DNA from: Phycisphaerae bacterium
GTDB lineage: Bacteria; Planctomycetota; Phycisphaerae; Phycisphaerales; SM1A02
Reading direction: 5' to 3'
NCBI GenBank assembly: GCA_018663565.1
Contig: JABJQE010000014.1
Location: 1-8,328 of the forward strand
DNA: 8,328 bases
Numbering within the stretch: the first letter of the stretch is position 1; each line of letters starts with the position of its first letter. Shown here piece after piece: positions 1 through 7,207 of this stretch. The notes below the pieces were generated by a model. The model was not told the origin of the DNA, ran no database searches, and was given only the letters and a program-made list of their open reading frames with translations. The translations under genes were made by a program, and so were the position numbers.

Positions 1-2
1 AC

Positions 3-800
3 CCAGATGTCAAAGCAGTTTCATTCGTTGGATCAACGCCGGTGGCGAAGCAGGTGTATTCAACTGCTACCGCAGCCGGCAAGCGAGCTCAGTGCATGGG
101 CGGGGCAAAGAACTGCATGCTCATCATGCCAGATGCCAATCGTGAAGCTGCAGTCGACGGCGTGCTCGGATCCGCCTGTGGTAATACAGGGCAGCGTTGC
201 CTTGCGGGATCCGTTGTGATTCCAGTGGGCGAAGCGGCAGAGTGGTTTGTGCCGGCCATTGTTGAGGCGGCCAAGGGCATCAAGACGGATGCTGGAAGTG
301 AAAATGACTGTGGCATGGGACCGCTCATTGACGCCGCGAGCGGCGAGCGGGTGAACAAGGCGATTGAGGCCGGAGTTGATGACGGGGCATCATTGCTTCT
401 TGATGGCCGCAATGCCGACATGCCAGCAGGGGACTGCTTTGTGGGGCCAACTGTCTTTGGCGATGTGACGCCAGGTATGAGCCTTGCTGAAGATGAGATC
501 TTCGGGCCAGTGCTCTCCATCATGCCACGAGCAACATTGGAAGAGGCCATCGACGTCACGCGTCAGTCGCCATTTGGCAATATGGCCGTGATGTTTACGT
601 CGAGCGGCTACGCAGCCAATCGATTCAGAACTGAAGCTGGTGCGGGCATGATTGGTATCAATGTCGGCGTTCCTGCGCCGATGGCGGTATTCCCGTTCTC
701 CGGCTGGAAAGATTCATTCTTTGGCACGCTCCATGCCAATGGAGAAGATGCGGTGCGGTTCTTTACCGAGTGTCGCATCCTTGTCAGTCGCTGGTTCTGA
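3..800 (+). CDS. mmsA: (Methyl)malonate-semialdehyde dehydrogenase, CoA-acylating, C-terminal part (5'-truncated by window edge)
   Basis: The reading frame is open from base 3, so this is the last 265 residues of an aldehyde dehydrogenase of about 500 residues whose N-terminal NAD-binding half lies outside the window. The fragment starts at the FVGSTPVA motif, followed by GGAKN (its Asn is the oxyanion residue) and GQRC, where the Cys codon at 198-200 is the acyl-forming nucleophile. EIFGPVL, GMIGINV and the WKDSFFG segment near the end match the ALDH6/MmsA family, which lacks the general-base Glu of ordinary aldehyde dehydrogenases and passes the acyl group to CoA. The family oxidises malonate or methylmalonate semialdehyde to acetyl-CoA or propionyl-CoA in the cytoplasm. 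Its position in a pyrimidine operon points to malonate semialdehyde from beta-alanine. One oddity is that GGAKN is followed by Cys where the family usually has His. The next gene starts 15 nt downstream. A role in valine or inositol breakdown is an alternative. Confidence 0.9.
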   Translation, partial: PDVKAVSFVGSTPVAKQVYSTATAAGKRAQCMGGAKNCMLIMPDANREAAVDGVLGSACGNTGQRCLAGSVVIPVGEAAEWFVPAIVEAAKGIKTDAGSENDCGMGPLIDAASGERVNKAIEAGVDDGASLLLDGRNADMPAGDCFVGPTVFGDVTPGMSLAEDEIFGPVLSIMPRATLEEAIDVTRQSPFGNMAVMFTSSGYAANRFRTEAGAGMIGINVGVPAPMAVFPFSGWKDSFFGTLHANGEDAVRFFTECRILVSRWF

Positions 801-803
801 TTT

Positions 804-810
804 GAAAGGA
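804..810 (+). promoter_or_regulatory. Ribosome binding site for the beta-ureidopropionase gene
   Basis: GAAAGGA lies 5 nt upstream of the ATG at 816, inside the 15-nt gap after the dehydrogenase stop codon. It is the clearest Shine-Dalgarno-like sequence in the window and fixes the start of the downstream gene. Confidence 0.65.
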
Positions 811-815
811 TAATC

Positions 816-1685
816 ATGCCTCGCATTACTCGAGCCGCTTTGATTCAAGCATCAAATGCCCTGTCTGATTCGACAGACGTCCATGCCATCAAGCAAGCAA
901 TGATCGACAAGCATTTGCCGCTCATTGCTCAGGCTGCTGAGCAAGGGGCCCAGATCTGTTGTTTGCAGGAAATCTTCAGTGGGCCATACTTCTGCGCTGA
1001 GCAAGACACGCGGTGGTATGAAACGGCAGAGTCTGTCCCTGACGGGCCAACCATTAAGTTGATGCAGACGGTCGCCAAAGAGCACAAAATGATTCTGATT
1101 GTTCCGATCTATGAGCAGGCGATGACTGGGGTGTACTACAACACCGCTGCCGTCATTGACGAGCATGGTGAGTACCTCGGCCGGTACCGCAAGCACCATA
1201 TCCCGCACTGCAACCCCGGCTTTTGGGAGAAGTTCTACTTCACTCCCGGAAATGAGGGCTACCCGGTGTTTGATACGAGTGCTGGAAAGATCGGCGTGTA
1301 CATCTGTTATGACCGGCACTTCCCTGAAGGCGCTCGGGCACTTGGTTTGGCTGGCGCCGAAATTGTCTTCAATCCATCAGCCACCGTGGCTGGCCTGAGC
1401 GAGTATCTCTGGAAGCTTGAACAGCCTGCCCACGCTGTGGCCAATCAGTTCTATGTCGGCGCGATCAACCGTGTTGGCACTGAGGCGCCGTGGAATATCG
1501 GGAAGTTTTACGGGCAGTCCTACTTCTGTGATCCACGCGGGAAGATTATGGTCGAAGCAAGCCGCGACAACGATGAAGTCGTGATTGCAGATCTTGACTT
1601 GGATCTGATCGAAGAGGTCCGGAATACGTGGCAGTTCTTCCGCGATCGTCGACCAGAGACATATGGGCCGCTCACGGACGGATGA
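816..1685 (+). CDS. Beta-ureidopropionase (N-carbamoyl-beta-alanine amidohydrolase), nitrilase superfamily
   Basis: This 289-residue cytoplasmic enzyme should hydrolyse N-carbamoyl-beta-alanine (or the beta-aminoisobutyrate analogue) to the beta-amino acid, CO2 and ammonia, the third step of reductive pyrimidine degradation. The nitrilase-fold triad is readable: Glu52 in CLQEIFSGPYFC, Lys126 in GRYRKHHIPH and nucleophile Cys164 in GVYICYDRHFPEGAR. A further conserved Glu138 sits in GFWEKFYF. The C-terminal GKFYGQSYFCDPRG and NTWQFFRDRRPETY segments resemble eukaryotic and bacterial beta-ureidopropionases more than generic nitrilases. The full domain is present, and a good ribosome site precedes the ATG. 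The stop overlaps the transporter start as ATGA. The main alternative is a related N-carbamoyl-D-amino acid or N-carbamoylputrescine amidohydrolase, but the neighbouring dihydropyrimidinase and beta-alanine aminotransferase favour beta-ureidopropionase. Confidence 0.93.
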   Translation: MPRITRAALIQASNALSDSTDVHAIKQAMIDKHLPLIAQAAEQGAQICCLQEIFSGPYFCAEQDTRWYETAESVPDGPTIKLMQTVAKEHKMILIVPIYEQAMTGVYYNTAAVIDEHGEYLGRYRKHHIPHCNPGFWEKFYFTPGNEGYPVFDTSAGKIGVYICYDRHFPEGARALGLAGAEIVFNPSATVAGLSEYLWKLEQPAHAVANQFYVGAINRVGTEAPWNIGKFYGQSYFCDPRGKIMVEASRDNDEVVIADLDLDLIEEVRNTWQFFRDRRPETYGPLTDG

Positions 1686-3148
1686 GTAGCCTGCTGAGCA
1701 ATCCCGATCTTGCGGCAGTTCCGCTCGACCGACGCACGTGGTCGAAGTGGCATATTGCCGCCTTGTGGATCGGTATGGCAGTGTGTATTCCGACCTATAT
1801 GCTCGCAGCTGGCATGATTGCTGCGGGCATGACGTGGTGGCAAGCTGTCCTGACGGTACTGCTTGGCAATCTCATTGTGCTGTTGCCAATGATTGCCAAT
1901 GGTCATGCCGGCACGAAGTATGGCGTGCCGTTTCCAGTCATAGCGCGAGCAAGCTTCGGAACGATGGGAGCCCACGTGCCCGCAATGGCCCGGGCTATCG
2001 TTGCCTGCGGATGGTTTGGCATACAGACTTGGATTGGGGGCGCGGCAATTTATTCGATCTTGGTGACGCTCCACTGGATTTCGCCAGCGACTGACGTGGA
2101 TACGTTGCCAGTACTGGGGATCTCGCTCGGTCAATTCTTGTGCTTCATAGCATTCTGGATTGTGCATCTGGCCATCGTGGTGACCGGCATTGAATCAATC
2201 AAATGGCTTGAGGCGTATGCAGCACCATTCTTAATCGCGTGTGGCGTGGCACTCCTGACGTGGGCGATCTTTGCAGTTGACAATGCTGCAGAACTGTTCG
2301 CAGCAGGGCCATCGCGCCCAGATAACGTGTCGTTTTGGTCGGTTTTCTTTCCACAACTTACAGCGATGGTCGGATTCTGGGCCACATTGAGTTTGACGAT
2401 CCCAGACTTTACGAGGTACTGCCGAACGCAGAGAGACCAGGCTGTTGGGCAACTTATTGGATTGCCCTCTACAATGACACTGTTCTCATTCGTGGGCATC
2501 ATCGTCACCGGGGCAACTGTAGTGTTGTATGGCAAGGCGATCTGGGACCCGGTGGAACTTGTATCTCGCATGGGATCACCGACAATCGTGGTAATTGCAT
2601 TAGCCGCCGTGCTTATTGCAACATTGTCCACCAATCTTGCAGCCAATGTGGTTGGCCCTGCTAATGGTTTCTCTAACTTGTGTCCGCGCAAGATTAGTTT
2701 TCGATCTGGCGCACTTATTACGGCGACAATTGGCGTGCTCATTATGCCGTGGCGGCTGATGAGTGATCTCTCTGAGTACATATTTGTATGGCTCATTGGG
2801 TATAGCGCGTTGCTTGGTCCTATTGCCGGGATCATGATTTGCGATTACTTCATCATTCGCCGTACCAAGCTCAATGCGGTGGCTCTGTATGACCCAGAGG
2901 GCGAATACGCAGGGATTCGCATTGCTGCGATGTTGGCTTTGGTACTCTCGGTGCTGCCAAATGTGCCCGGATTTCTCAACGCAGCGACGGGAACAGCAGG
3001 TACACCGGAGGCATTGTTTCCTTCCGTGTTTGATGAGATCTATGTCTATGCCTGGTTTGTTGGCATTGGGCTTGCGATGGTGCTGTATTGGATATTTAAA
3101 CAACTTGGGCCAGCCATGGCTGGAACAACGTGGAAAGCGACACGATGA
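1682..3148 (+). CDS. NCS1-family nucleobase:cation symporter (probable uracil/pyrimidine importer)
   Basis: This is a 488-residue polytopic inner-membrane protein with about twelve hydrophobic segments starting near residue 23. The ATG at 1682 was chosen because it overlaps the preceding stop (ATGA) and places the family N-terminus (NPDLAAVPLDRRTWSKWHIAALWIG) directly after it. An earlier in-frame ATG at 1628 would lie deep inside the upstream gene. NCS1 hallmarks are GHAGTKYGVPFPVIAR on helix 2, WFGIQTW on helix 3 (Trp111 and Gln115, equivalent to the substrate-stacking Trp and Gln of Mhp1), Trp233 in GFWATLSLTIPDFTRY, and Asn318 in the STNLAANVVGPANGFSN segment. YDPEGEYAGIR near residue 405 is also typical. 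The family imports uracil, allantoin, hydantoins, cytosine or purines with H+ or Na+. The operon context suggests uracil, thymine or a dihydropyrimidine, though the substrate cannot be read from sequence. No strong ribosome site is seen, so translation is probably coupled to the upstream gene. Confidence 0.9.
   Translation: MSSLLSNPDLAAVPLDRRTWSKWHIAALWIGMAVCIPTYMLAAGMIAAGMTWWQAVLTVLLGNLIVLLPMIANGHAGTKYGVPFPVIARASFGTMGAHVPAMARAIVACGWFGIQTWIGGAAIYSILVTLHWISPATDVDTLPVLGISLGQFLCFIAFWIVHLAIVVTGIESIKWLEAYAAPFLIACGVALLTWAIFAVDNAAELFAAGPSRPDNVSFWSVFFPQLTAMVGFWATLSLTIPDFTRYCRTQRDQAVGQLIGLPSTMTLFSFVGIIVTGATVVLYGKAIWDPVELVSRMGSPTIVVIALAAVLIATLSTNLAANVVGPANGFSNLCPRKISFRSGALITATIGVLIMPWRLMSDLSEYIFVWLIGYSALLGPIAGIMICDYFIIRRTKLNAVALYDPEGEYAGIRIAAMLALVLSVLPNVPGFLNAATGTAGTPEALFPSVFDEIYVYAWFVGIGLAMVLYWIFKQLGPAMAGTTWKATR
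3132..3137 (+). promoter_or_regulatory. Ribosome binding site deciding the aminotransferase start
   Basis: GGAAAG lies 7 nt before the ATG at 3145, inside the end of the transporter gene. It supports the ATG rather than the in-frame GTG at 3130, which would put the start codon on top of this site. Confidence 0.5.
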
Positions 3149-4494
3149 CTTTACCTAATCTCCCTGCATGTGATCACCAACCACGGCCCTATGACGGCCC
3201 CACCCGCGAAGCGGTACTAGACATGCGGCGTGAGTTTCTCACGCCAGCGCTCGTGACGTACTACGCCGATCCGATCATGATTGTCGAAGGGCATATGCAG
3301 TGGCTCTTTGATGAAAAGGGACGCCGTTATCTCGATGGCATTGCTGGAATCGTAACTGTGGCGGTGGGGCATTGTCATCCAAAGGTTGTTGAGGCGGTGC
3401 GTGAGCAGAACGAACGATTGCAGCACACGACGACGATCTATCTGAATCCAAATATTGCGGAGTTTGGCAAGAAACTCGTGTCGACCTTTCCTAAGGATTC
3501 TGGGCTCGGCGTCTGTTACTTCACAAACTCCGGAAGTGAAGCCAATGAGCTCGCCATGTTGATGGCGCGGCTTCATACCGGCAACTTCGACATCCTTGCC
3601 CTTCGCAACGCGTATCACGGACTGAGCAATCAGGCGATGGGATTGACAGCCTTGCATTCGTGGAAGTATCCATATCCCCATGGATTTGGCGTAAAGCATG
3701 TCAAGGGTCCTGACCGATATCGCGGGGCGTATGGGTATGACGACCCTGATGCGGGGGTCAAATACGCCGCCGAAGTTGACGATGTCTTGCGGTATGCCAC
3801 TTCAGGTGAAGTTGCAGCCTTTATCGCTGAGCCGATTCAAGGGGTTGGTGGAACAATTGAATTGCCGGACGGGTACTTGTCTAAAGTCTATGAATTGATT
3901 CGGGCGCACGGCGGCGTGTGCATTAGCGATGAGGTTCAAACGGGCTTTGGTCGTACAGGTACTAAGTTTTGGGGATTCGAGAATCATGGAGTCAGGCCAG
4001 ATATTGTCACAATGGCAAAGGGAATCGGTAACGGCGCCCCGCTGGCATGCTGCGTCGCTCGCGCGGATATCGCTGACTGCATGAAGCAGCGGCTTCATTT
4101 CAATACATATGGCGGCAACCCGGTTTCGATGGCGCAGGGTCTTGCCTCGCTCAATGTGATTCTCGAAGACAAGTTGCAGCAGCACGCAGCCGACGTCGGT
4201 GGCTATCTCAAGCAGGGTCTTGAGGATCTGCAAGCAAGGCATACAATCATTGGCGACGTTCGAGGGCAGGGCCTGATGCTGGGGATGGAGCTTGTAACAG
4301 ACCGCGATGAGAAGACGCCTGCGTCAAAGGAGACTGCCCAGGTCCACGAGAGAGCAAAAGACCTTGGACTGCTGCTTGGCAAGGGTGGCGTCTTTGGGAA
4401 TGTGCTCCGTATCAAGCCGCCAATGTGCATTCAGCGAGAAGATTGCGAGTTCATGTGCAAGGTGCTTGATATCTGCTTGAGCGAGGTCTCCTGA
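3145..4494 (+). CDS. Class III pyridoxal-phosphate aminotransferase, probable beta-alanine (AGXT2-like) aminotransferase
   Basis: This 449-residue fold-type I PLP enzyme is close to full family length. Readable features are FTNSGSEANE (residues 126-135, cofactor phosphate site), NAYHG (155-159), the aspartate of SDEVQTGFGRTG (Asp262, contacts the pyridine nitrogen) and Lys292 in TMAKGIGNG, which forms the Schiff base. TYGGNP follows (321-326), then the small C-terminal domain. The sequence resembles the alanine-glyoxylate aminotransferase 2 and beta-alanine/beta-aminoisobutyrate aminotransferase group. In this operon the likely reaction is transfer of the amino group of beta-alanine to pyruvate or glyoxylate, giving malonate semialdehyde for the dehydrogenase at the left edge. 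The ATG overlaps the transporter stop (ATGA), and a GTG at 3130 would add five residues. Acceptor specificity cannot be judged, and other omega-amino acid or ornithine-type transaminases are possible. Confidence 0.9.
   Translation: MTLPNLPACDHQPRPYDGPTREAVLDMRREFLTPALVTYYADPIMIVEGHMQWLFDEKGRRYLDGIAGIVTVAVGHCHPKVVEAVREQNERLQHTTTIYLNPNIAEFGKKLVSTFPKDSGLGVCYFTNSGSEANELAMLMARLHTGNFDILALRNAYHGLSNQAMGLTALHSWKYPYPHGFGVKHVKGPDRYRGAYGYDDPDAGVKYAAEVDDVLRYATSGEVAAFIAEPIQGVGGTIELPDGYLSKVYELIRAHGGVCISDEVQTGFGRTGTKFWGFENHGVRPDIVTMAKGIGNGAPLACCVARADIADCMKQRLHFNTYGGNPVSMAQGLASLNVILEDKLQQHAADVGGYLKQGLEDLQARHTIIGDVRGQGLMLGMELVTDRDEKTPASKETAQVHERAKDLGLLLGKGGVFGNVLRIKPPMCIQREDCEFMCKVLDICLSEVS
4483..4486 (+). promoter_or_regulatory. 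Ribosome binding site for the dihydropyrimidinase gene
   Basis: GAGG lies 8 nt upstream of the ATG at 4495 and is embedded in the last codons of the aminotransferase gene. The aminotransferase TGA (4492-4494) directly abuts the ATG, an arrangement typical of re-initiation within an operon. Confidence 0.45.
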
Positions 4495-5874
4495 ATGTCG
4501 GTGCTAATCAAAAACGGACGCGTCATCACCAGCGATTCGGATTGCATTGCAGATGTTCTTATTGAGGGTAAGACGATAGCGAAGGTCGGTGAGTCGCTCG
4601 AGTGCTCAGACGCTGAAGTCATTGACGCTACCGGGAAATACGTATTGCCAGGCTTCATCGATCCGCACGTTCATATTCACCTGCCGTTCATGGGCACCAA
4701 TGCGATTGACGATCATGCCTCGGCCACCAAGGCCGCGCTCGCAGGTGGAACAACGACGCTTATCGAGATGATCTGTCCTGGCCCTGATGATGAACCCAAA
4801 GCGGCCTTTGAGGAGTGGAAGGCACTCGCAGAAGCGGGGGCTTGCTGTGACTTTAGCTTTCACTTGTCGGTTGTGAGGTTCGATGAAATCGCCAAGCAGC
4901 AAGTGCGCGATCTCGTGGAGAATGAGGGTGTCGCGTCGTTCAAGGTGTTCCTTGCGTACAAGGGTGCGCTAGACATCGCTGATGAGCAGCTCTTCGAACT
5001 TATGGAGATTGCGAAGGAACTCGGCGTCATCATCACTGCCCACTGCGAGAATGCAGAGGCTGTGGACGCCATGCAAAAACGATTCATTGCAGAGGGAAAG
5101 ACCGGACCTCAATGGCATGAACCCTCTCGGCCACGCTGTGTTGAGACTGATGGTGTCAGTCACCTGTGCGCCTTTGCTGAACTTACCGGAGCTCATGTGT
5201 ATATCGTTCATACGTCATGTCAGTCAGCGGTTGAGCAGGCTATGAAGGCGAGAGATCGCGGCGTCAACGTGTGTGTTGAAGCCGTCGCGCCACATCTGGT
5301 GCTTGACAAGACGTATGCAGAACGCCTTGACTTCGAAGGTGCCAAGTACGTGATGTCGCCGCCACTCCGCGACGCCCAAGAGCACGAATATCTTTGGAAT
5401 GCGCTGGCAAATGGCCAGATGCTCACAATTGGCACCGATCACGCGCCCTTCAACTTCAGCGGCCAAAAGGACATGGGCCGTGATGCGTTCACCCTCATTC
5501 CAAATGGCATTCCAGGAGTCCAAGAACGCGTCGATCTGGTTCACACGTATGGCGTGTGCATGGGCCGGATCACCCTGCAGGATATGGTTGCCACGTGTAG
5601 CACCAACGCAGCCAAGATATTCGGCATGTATCCGCGGAAGGGTGAGATTGCAGTTGGGAGTGATGCTGACTTGGTCATTTACGATCCAACCTATGAGGGT
5701 GTGTTCACGCAAGACCAGAGCGAAAGCCAAGTTGACTACAACGGCTACGAGGGCATGCCCCGCAAGGGCCGGCCCATGATCGTTCTTCGAGGTGGTGAAA
5801 TTGTCGCTCGAGATGGTCGCTACGTCGGCCTCGGCGGTGGGGGTCATTACATTCCCCGCAACCCAACGCATTGA
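4495..5874 (+). CDS. Dihydropyrimidinase (D-hydantoinase), amidohydrolase superfamily
   Basis: This 459-residue cytoplasmic metalloenzyme opens the ring of dihydrouracil, dihydrothymine or 5-substituted hydantoins to N-carbamoyl amino acids. All ligands of a binuclear metal centre are present with the numbering usual for D-hydantoinases: His58 and His60 in DPHVHIH, the carboxylated Lys150 in SFKVFLAYKG, His183 in AHCEN, His239 in VHTS and Asp315 in GTDHAPF. Tyr155, Ser288 in MSPPLR and Asn337 in PNGIPGVQERV match the substrate-binding residues. The C-terminal GSDADLVIYDP and the final GRYV segment are normal for the family. It is the last gene of the plus-strand operon and catalyses the step between the dihydropyrimidine dehydrogenase encoded on the other strand and the beta-ureidopropionase upstream. 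No hydantoin racemase or D-carbamoylase is adjacent, which favours a pyrimidine role over a hydantoin role. Confidence 0.95.
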   Translation: MSVLIKNGRVITSDSDCIADVLIEGKTIAKVGESLECSDAEVIDATGKYVLPGFIDPHVHIHLPFMGTNAIDDHASATKAALAGGTTTLIEMICPGPDDEPKAAFEEWKALAEAGACCDFSFHLSVVRFDEIAKQQVRDLVENEGVASFKVFLAYKGALDIADEQLFELMEIAKELGVIITAHCENAEAVDAMQKRFIAEGKTGPQWHEPSRPRCVETDGVSHLCAFAELTGAHVYIVHTSCQSAVEQAMKARDRGVNVCVEAVAPHLVLDKTYAERLDFEGAKYVMSPPLRDAQEHEYLWNALANGQMLTIGTDHAPFNFSGQKDMGRDAFTLIPNGIPGVQERVDLVHTYGVCMGRITLQDMVATCSTNAAKIFGMYPRKGEIAVGSDADLVIYDPTYEGVFTQDQSESQVDYNGYEGMPRKGRPMIVLRGGEIVARDGRYVGLGGGGHYIPRNPTH

Positions 5875-6066
5875 CAGACGGTTCGTTCGTCTCTCCGTTC
5901 ATACCGTGTGCATCATCTGTATGAGTACAGTGCCGTCAATACGGTACGTCATGTAGATGGGGATCAGCGGGCGTTTATGCCGCGTTGATAAGCAGCCAGA
6001 ACACGAATACTCCAAGTCAATGCAGGTGCAATCTCATTCATCTTCCGTCTGATGGGCGAATAGGAC
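5875..6066. other. Convergent intergenic region
   Basis: These 192 bases separate the ends of the two convergent operons. No open frame with a recognisable product and no promoter-like sequence for either neighbour was seen. The only structure is two short inverted repeats: a weak one at 5876-5892 (5-bp AGACG/CGTCT arms just after the stop codon) and a better one at 5930-5947. Neither is followed by a T-run on either strand. Confidence 0.7.
5930..5947. terminator. Inverted repeat, possible bidirectional terminator
   Basis: GTGCCGT and ACGGTAC flank a CAAT loop, giving a 7-bp stem with one G-T wobble. It lies midway between two convergent gene ends, where a terminator is expected. There is no T-tract on either side and the stem is short, so the call rests mainly on position. 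A longer alternative pairing, TACCGT (5902-5907) with ACGGTA (5941-5946), would compete with it. Confidence 0.25.
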
Positions 6067-7194
6067 CTAGTCATTGGAAACCAGGCGATCCGATTGTTCG
6101 ACAAATTTGTCGCCTTCCCACTGTGTGTCCTTCTCGACCATGCCTTCGCGACGTGCCTTGGCTGCAGCCTTCGCCTCGGCTTGCCGGCGAACAAGGTCGG
6201 CATGGGTGGTGAAGTAGGGCAAACTGGCGCCTCGAAACTCGTCAATGGATGCAAACCCATGCTGGTCCATGAAGGCAGACAACTGTTCGCACATGTCCTT
6301 CGCCATATCGTAGCCATGAATCATTACCCCGGTGCAGACCTGCACAGTGTGCGCGCCAAGCAGAATGAACTGTGCGGCGTCCTGCCCTGTTTCAATACCA
6401 CCGATACCACTGATCGTGGCGTCTGGAAAGTCTGCTGTCTGCATGCGAGACAGTTCCATCACCATGCGAAGGGCAATGGGGCGGACCGCCTTGCATGAAT
6501 ATCCACCCGGAACGGCGTAGCCCTCGACGGTCGGCATAGGCCGGAGCGTTTTGAGGTCGACCCCCATGACACTCAGAATAGTGTTAATTGCGGCTAGGCC
6601 GTTACAGCCAGCTTGAAGCGCGGCACGTCCGGGGTCAGCAATATGTGTCACATTTGGAGTCATCTTGGCCCACACTGGAACGGTGGCCGACTCCATAGCC
6701 CAACTGCTGACTTCGGCCACGATCTCTGGATTCTCGCCCATCGCCATGCCCATCTTCCGCTCGGGCAATCCGTGCGGACATGAGAAGTTCAATTCAAATG
6801 CATCGATGCCAACTTCTTGACACCGCTCGACAATTTCAATCCATGCATCGCGGCGATACTCCTCCATGATTGATGCAATGAGTATCCCTTCTGGGTGCGC
6901 ATCCTTGATGGCCTTGAACTCATCGAGCCACGTCTCGAACGGTCGGTCGCTGATGAGTTCGATGTTCTCCCAGCCGAAGACTTCTTTCGATCCCTGTGCT
7001 CGCATCCGGGCATACCGAGGGGCGACGTTGGTGACCTTGTCTGCTTCAAGGCTAATCGTCTTGGCAACCACACCGCCCCAGCCTTCAACAAAGGCCTTGT
7101 TGATTACGTTCGCATTGGTTCCAGGAGGCCCCGATCCGATTACAAATGGATTCTTGAATTTCAGTCCATTGACGGTTACGGCAAGCTTGCTCAT
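6067..7194 (-). CDS. preA: Dihydropyrimidine dehydrogenase catalytic subunit (PreA/DPD-like), lacking the C-terminal Fe-S domain
   Basis: This 375-residue FMN-binding TIM-barrel protein of the dihydroorotate/dihydropyrimidine dehydrogenase family should reduce uracil or thymine to the 5,6-dihydro form. Residues matching the mammalian DPD pyrimidine and FMN site are Lys45 (KTISLE), Asn78 (NIELIS), Asn136, Ser138 and Cys139 in ELNFSCPHG (Cys139 is the general acid), Lys177 in WAKMTPNVT, and Asn204-Thr205 in AAINT. The GYSCKAVRPIALR and SGIGGIETG segments complete the flavin-phosphate site. E. coli PreA and DPD end in a domain with two [4Fe-4S] clusters. Here the six cysteines include no CxxC motif, and the protein ends in a charged Ala/Lys/Arg/Glu-rich tail from about residue 335. 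The ATG at 7194 fits the family N-terminus and follows the upstream stop by 13 nt. An in-frame ATG at 7242 would add 16 residues overlapping the upstream gene. No clear ribosome site was found. A DHODH-like enzyme is a less likely alternative. Confidence 0.85.
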   Translation of the reverse strand: MSKLAVTVNGLKFKNPFVIGSGPPGTNANVINKAFVEGWGGVVAKTISLEADKVTNVAPRYARMRAQGSKEVFGWENIELISDRPFETWLDEFKAIKDAHPEGILIASIMEEYRRDAWIEIVERCQEVGIDAFELNFSCPHGLPERKMGMAMGENPEIVAEVSSWAMESATVPVWAKMTPNVTHIADPGRAALQAGCNGLAAINTILSVMGVDLKTLRPMPTVEGYAVPGGYSCKAVRPIALRMVMELSRMQTADFPDATISGIGGIETGQDAAQFILLGAHTVQVCTGVMIHGYDMAKDMCEQLSAFMDQHGFASIDEFRGASLPYFTTHADLVRRQAEAKAAAKARREGMVEKDTQWEGDKFVEQSDRLVSND

Positions 7195-7207
7195 GCCATG
7201 GATAGTA

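Noticed and set aside
89..559. Open frame of 156 codons on the minus strand
   Set aside because: It lies wholly antisense to the conserved semialdehyde dehydrogenase, is Ser/Pro/Ala-rich and has no recognisable motif.
1628..1681. Extended N-terminus of the transporter from the ATG at 1628
   Set aside because: It would overlap the upstream gene by 58 nt and add 18 residues unlike the family, whereas the ATG at 1682 makes an ATGA junction and fits the family start.
1520..2167. 215-codon minus-strand open frame across the beta-ureidopropionase/transporter junction
   Set aside because: It is antisense to two well-supported genes, and its composition (rich in Arg, His, Ser and Cys) is typical of a shadow frame.
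2131..2835. 234-codon minus-strand open frame inside the transporter
   Set aside because: It is complementary to transmembrane-coding sequence, has no family resemblance and no ribosome site.
5224..5871. 215-codon minus-strand open frame that would directly follow the PreA-like gene
   Set aside because: It was considered as a possible missing electron-transfer partner, but it has no cysteine-cluster or flavin motif and mirrors the dihydropyrimidinase coding sequence.
5875..6066. Possible frameshifted ferredoxin domain downstream of the PreA-like gene
   Set aside because: No CxxCxxC-type pattern is readable on the minus strand here, and the stretch is too short for two [4Fe-4S] motifs plus the plus-strand gene end.
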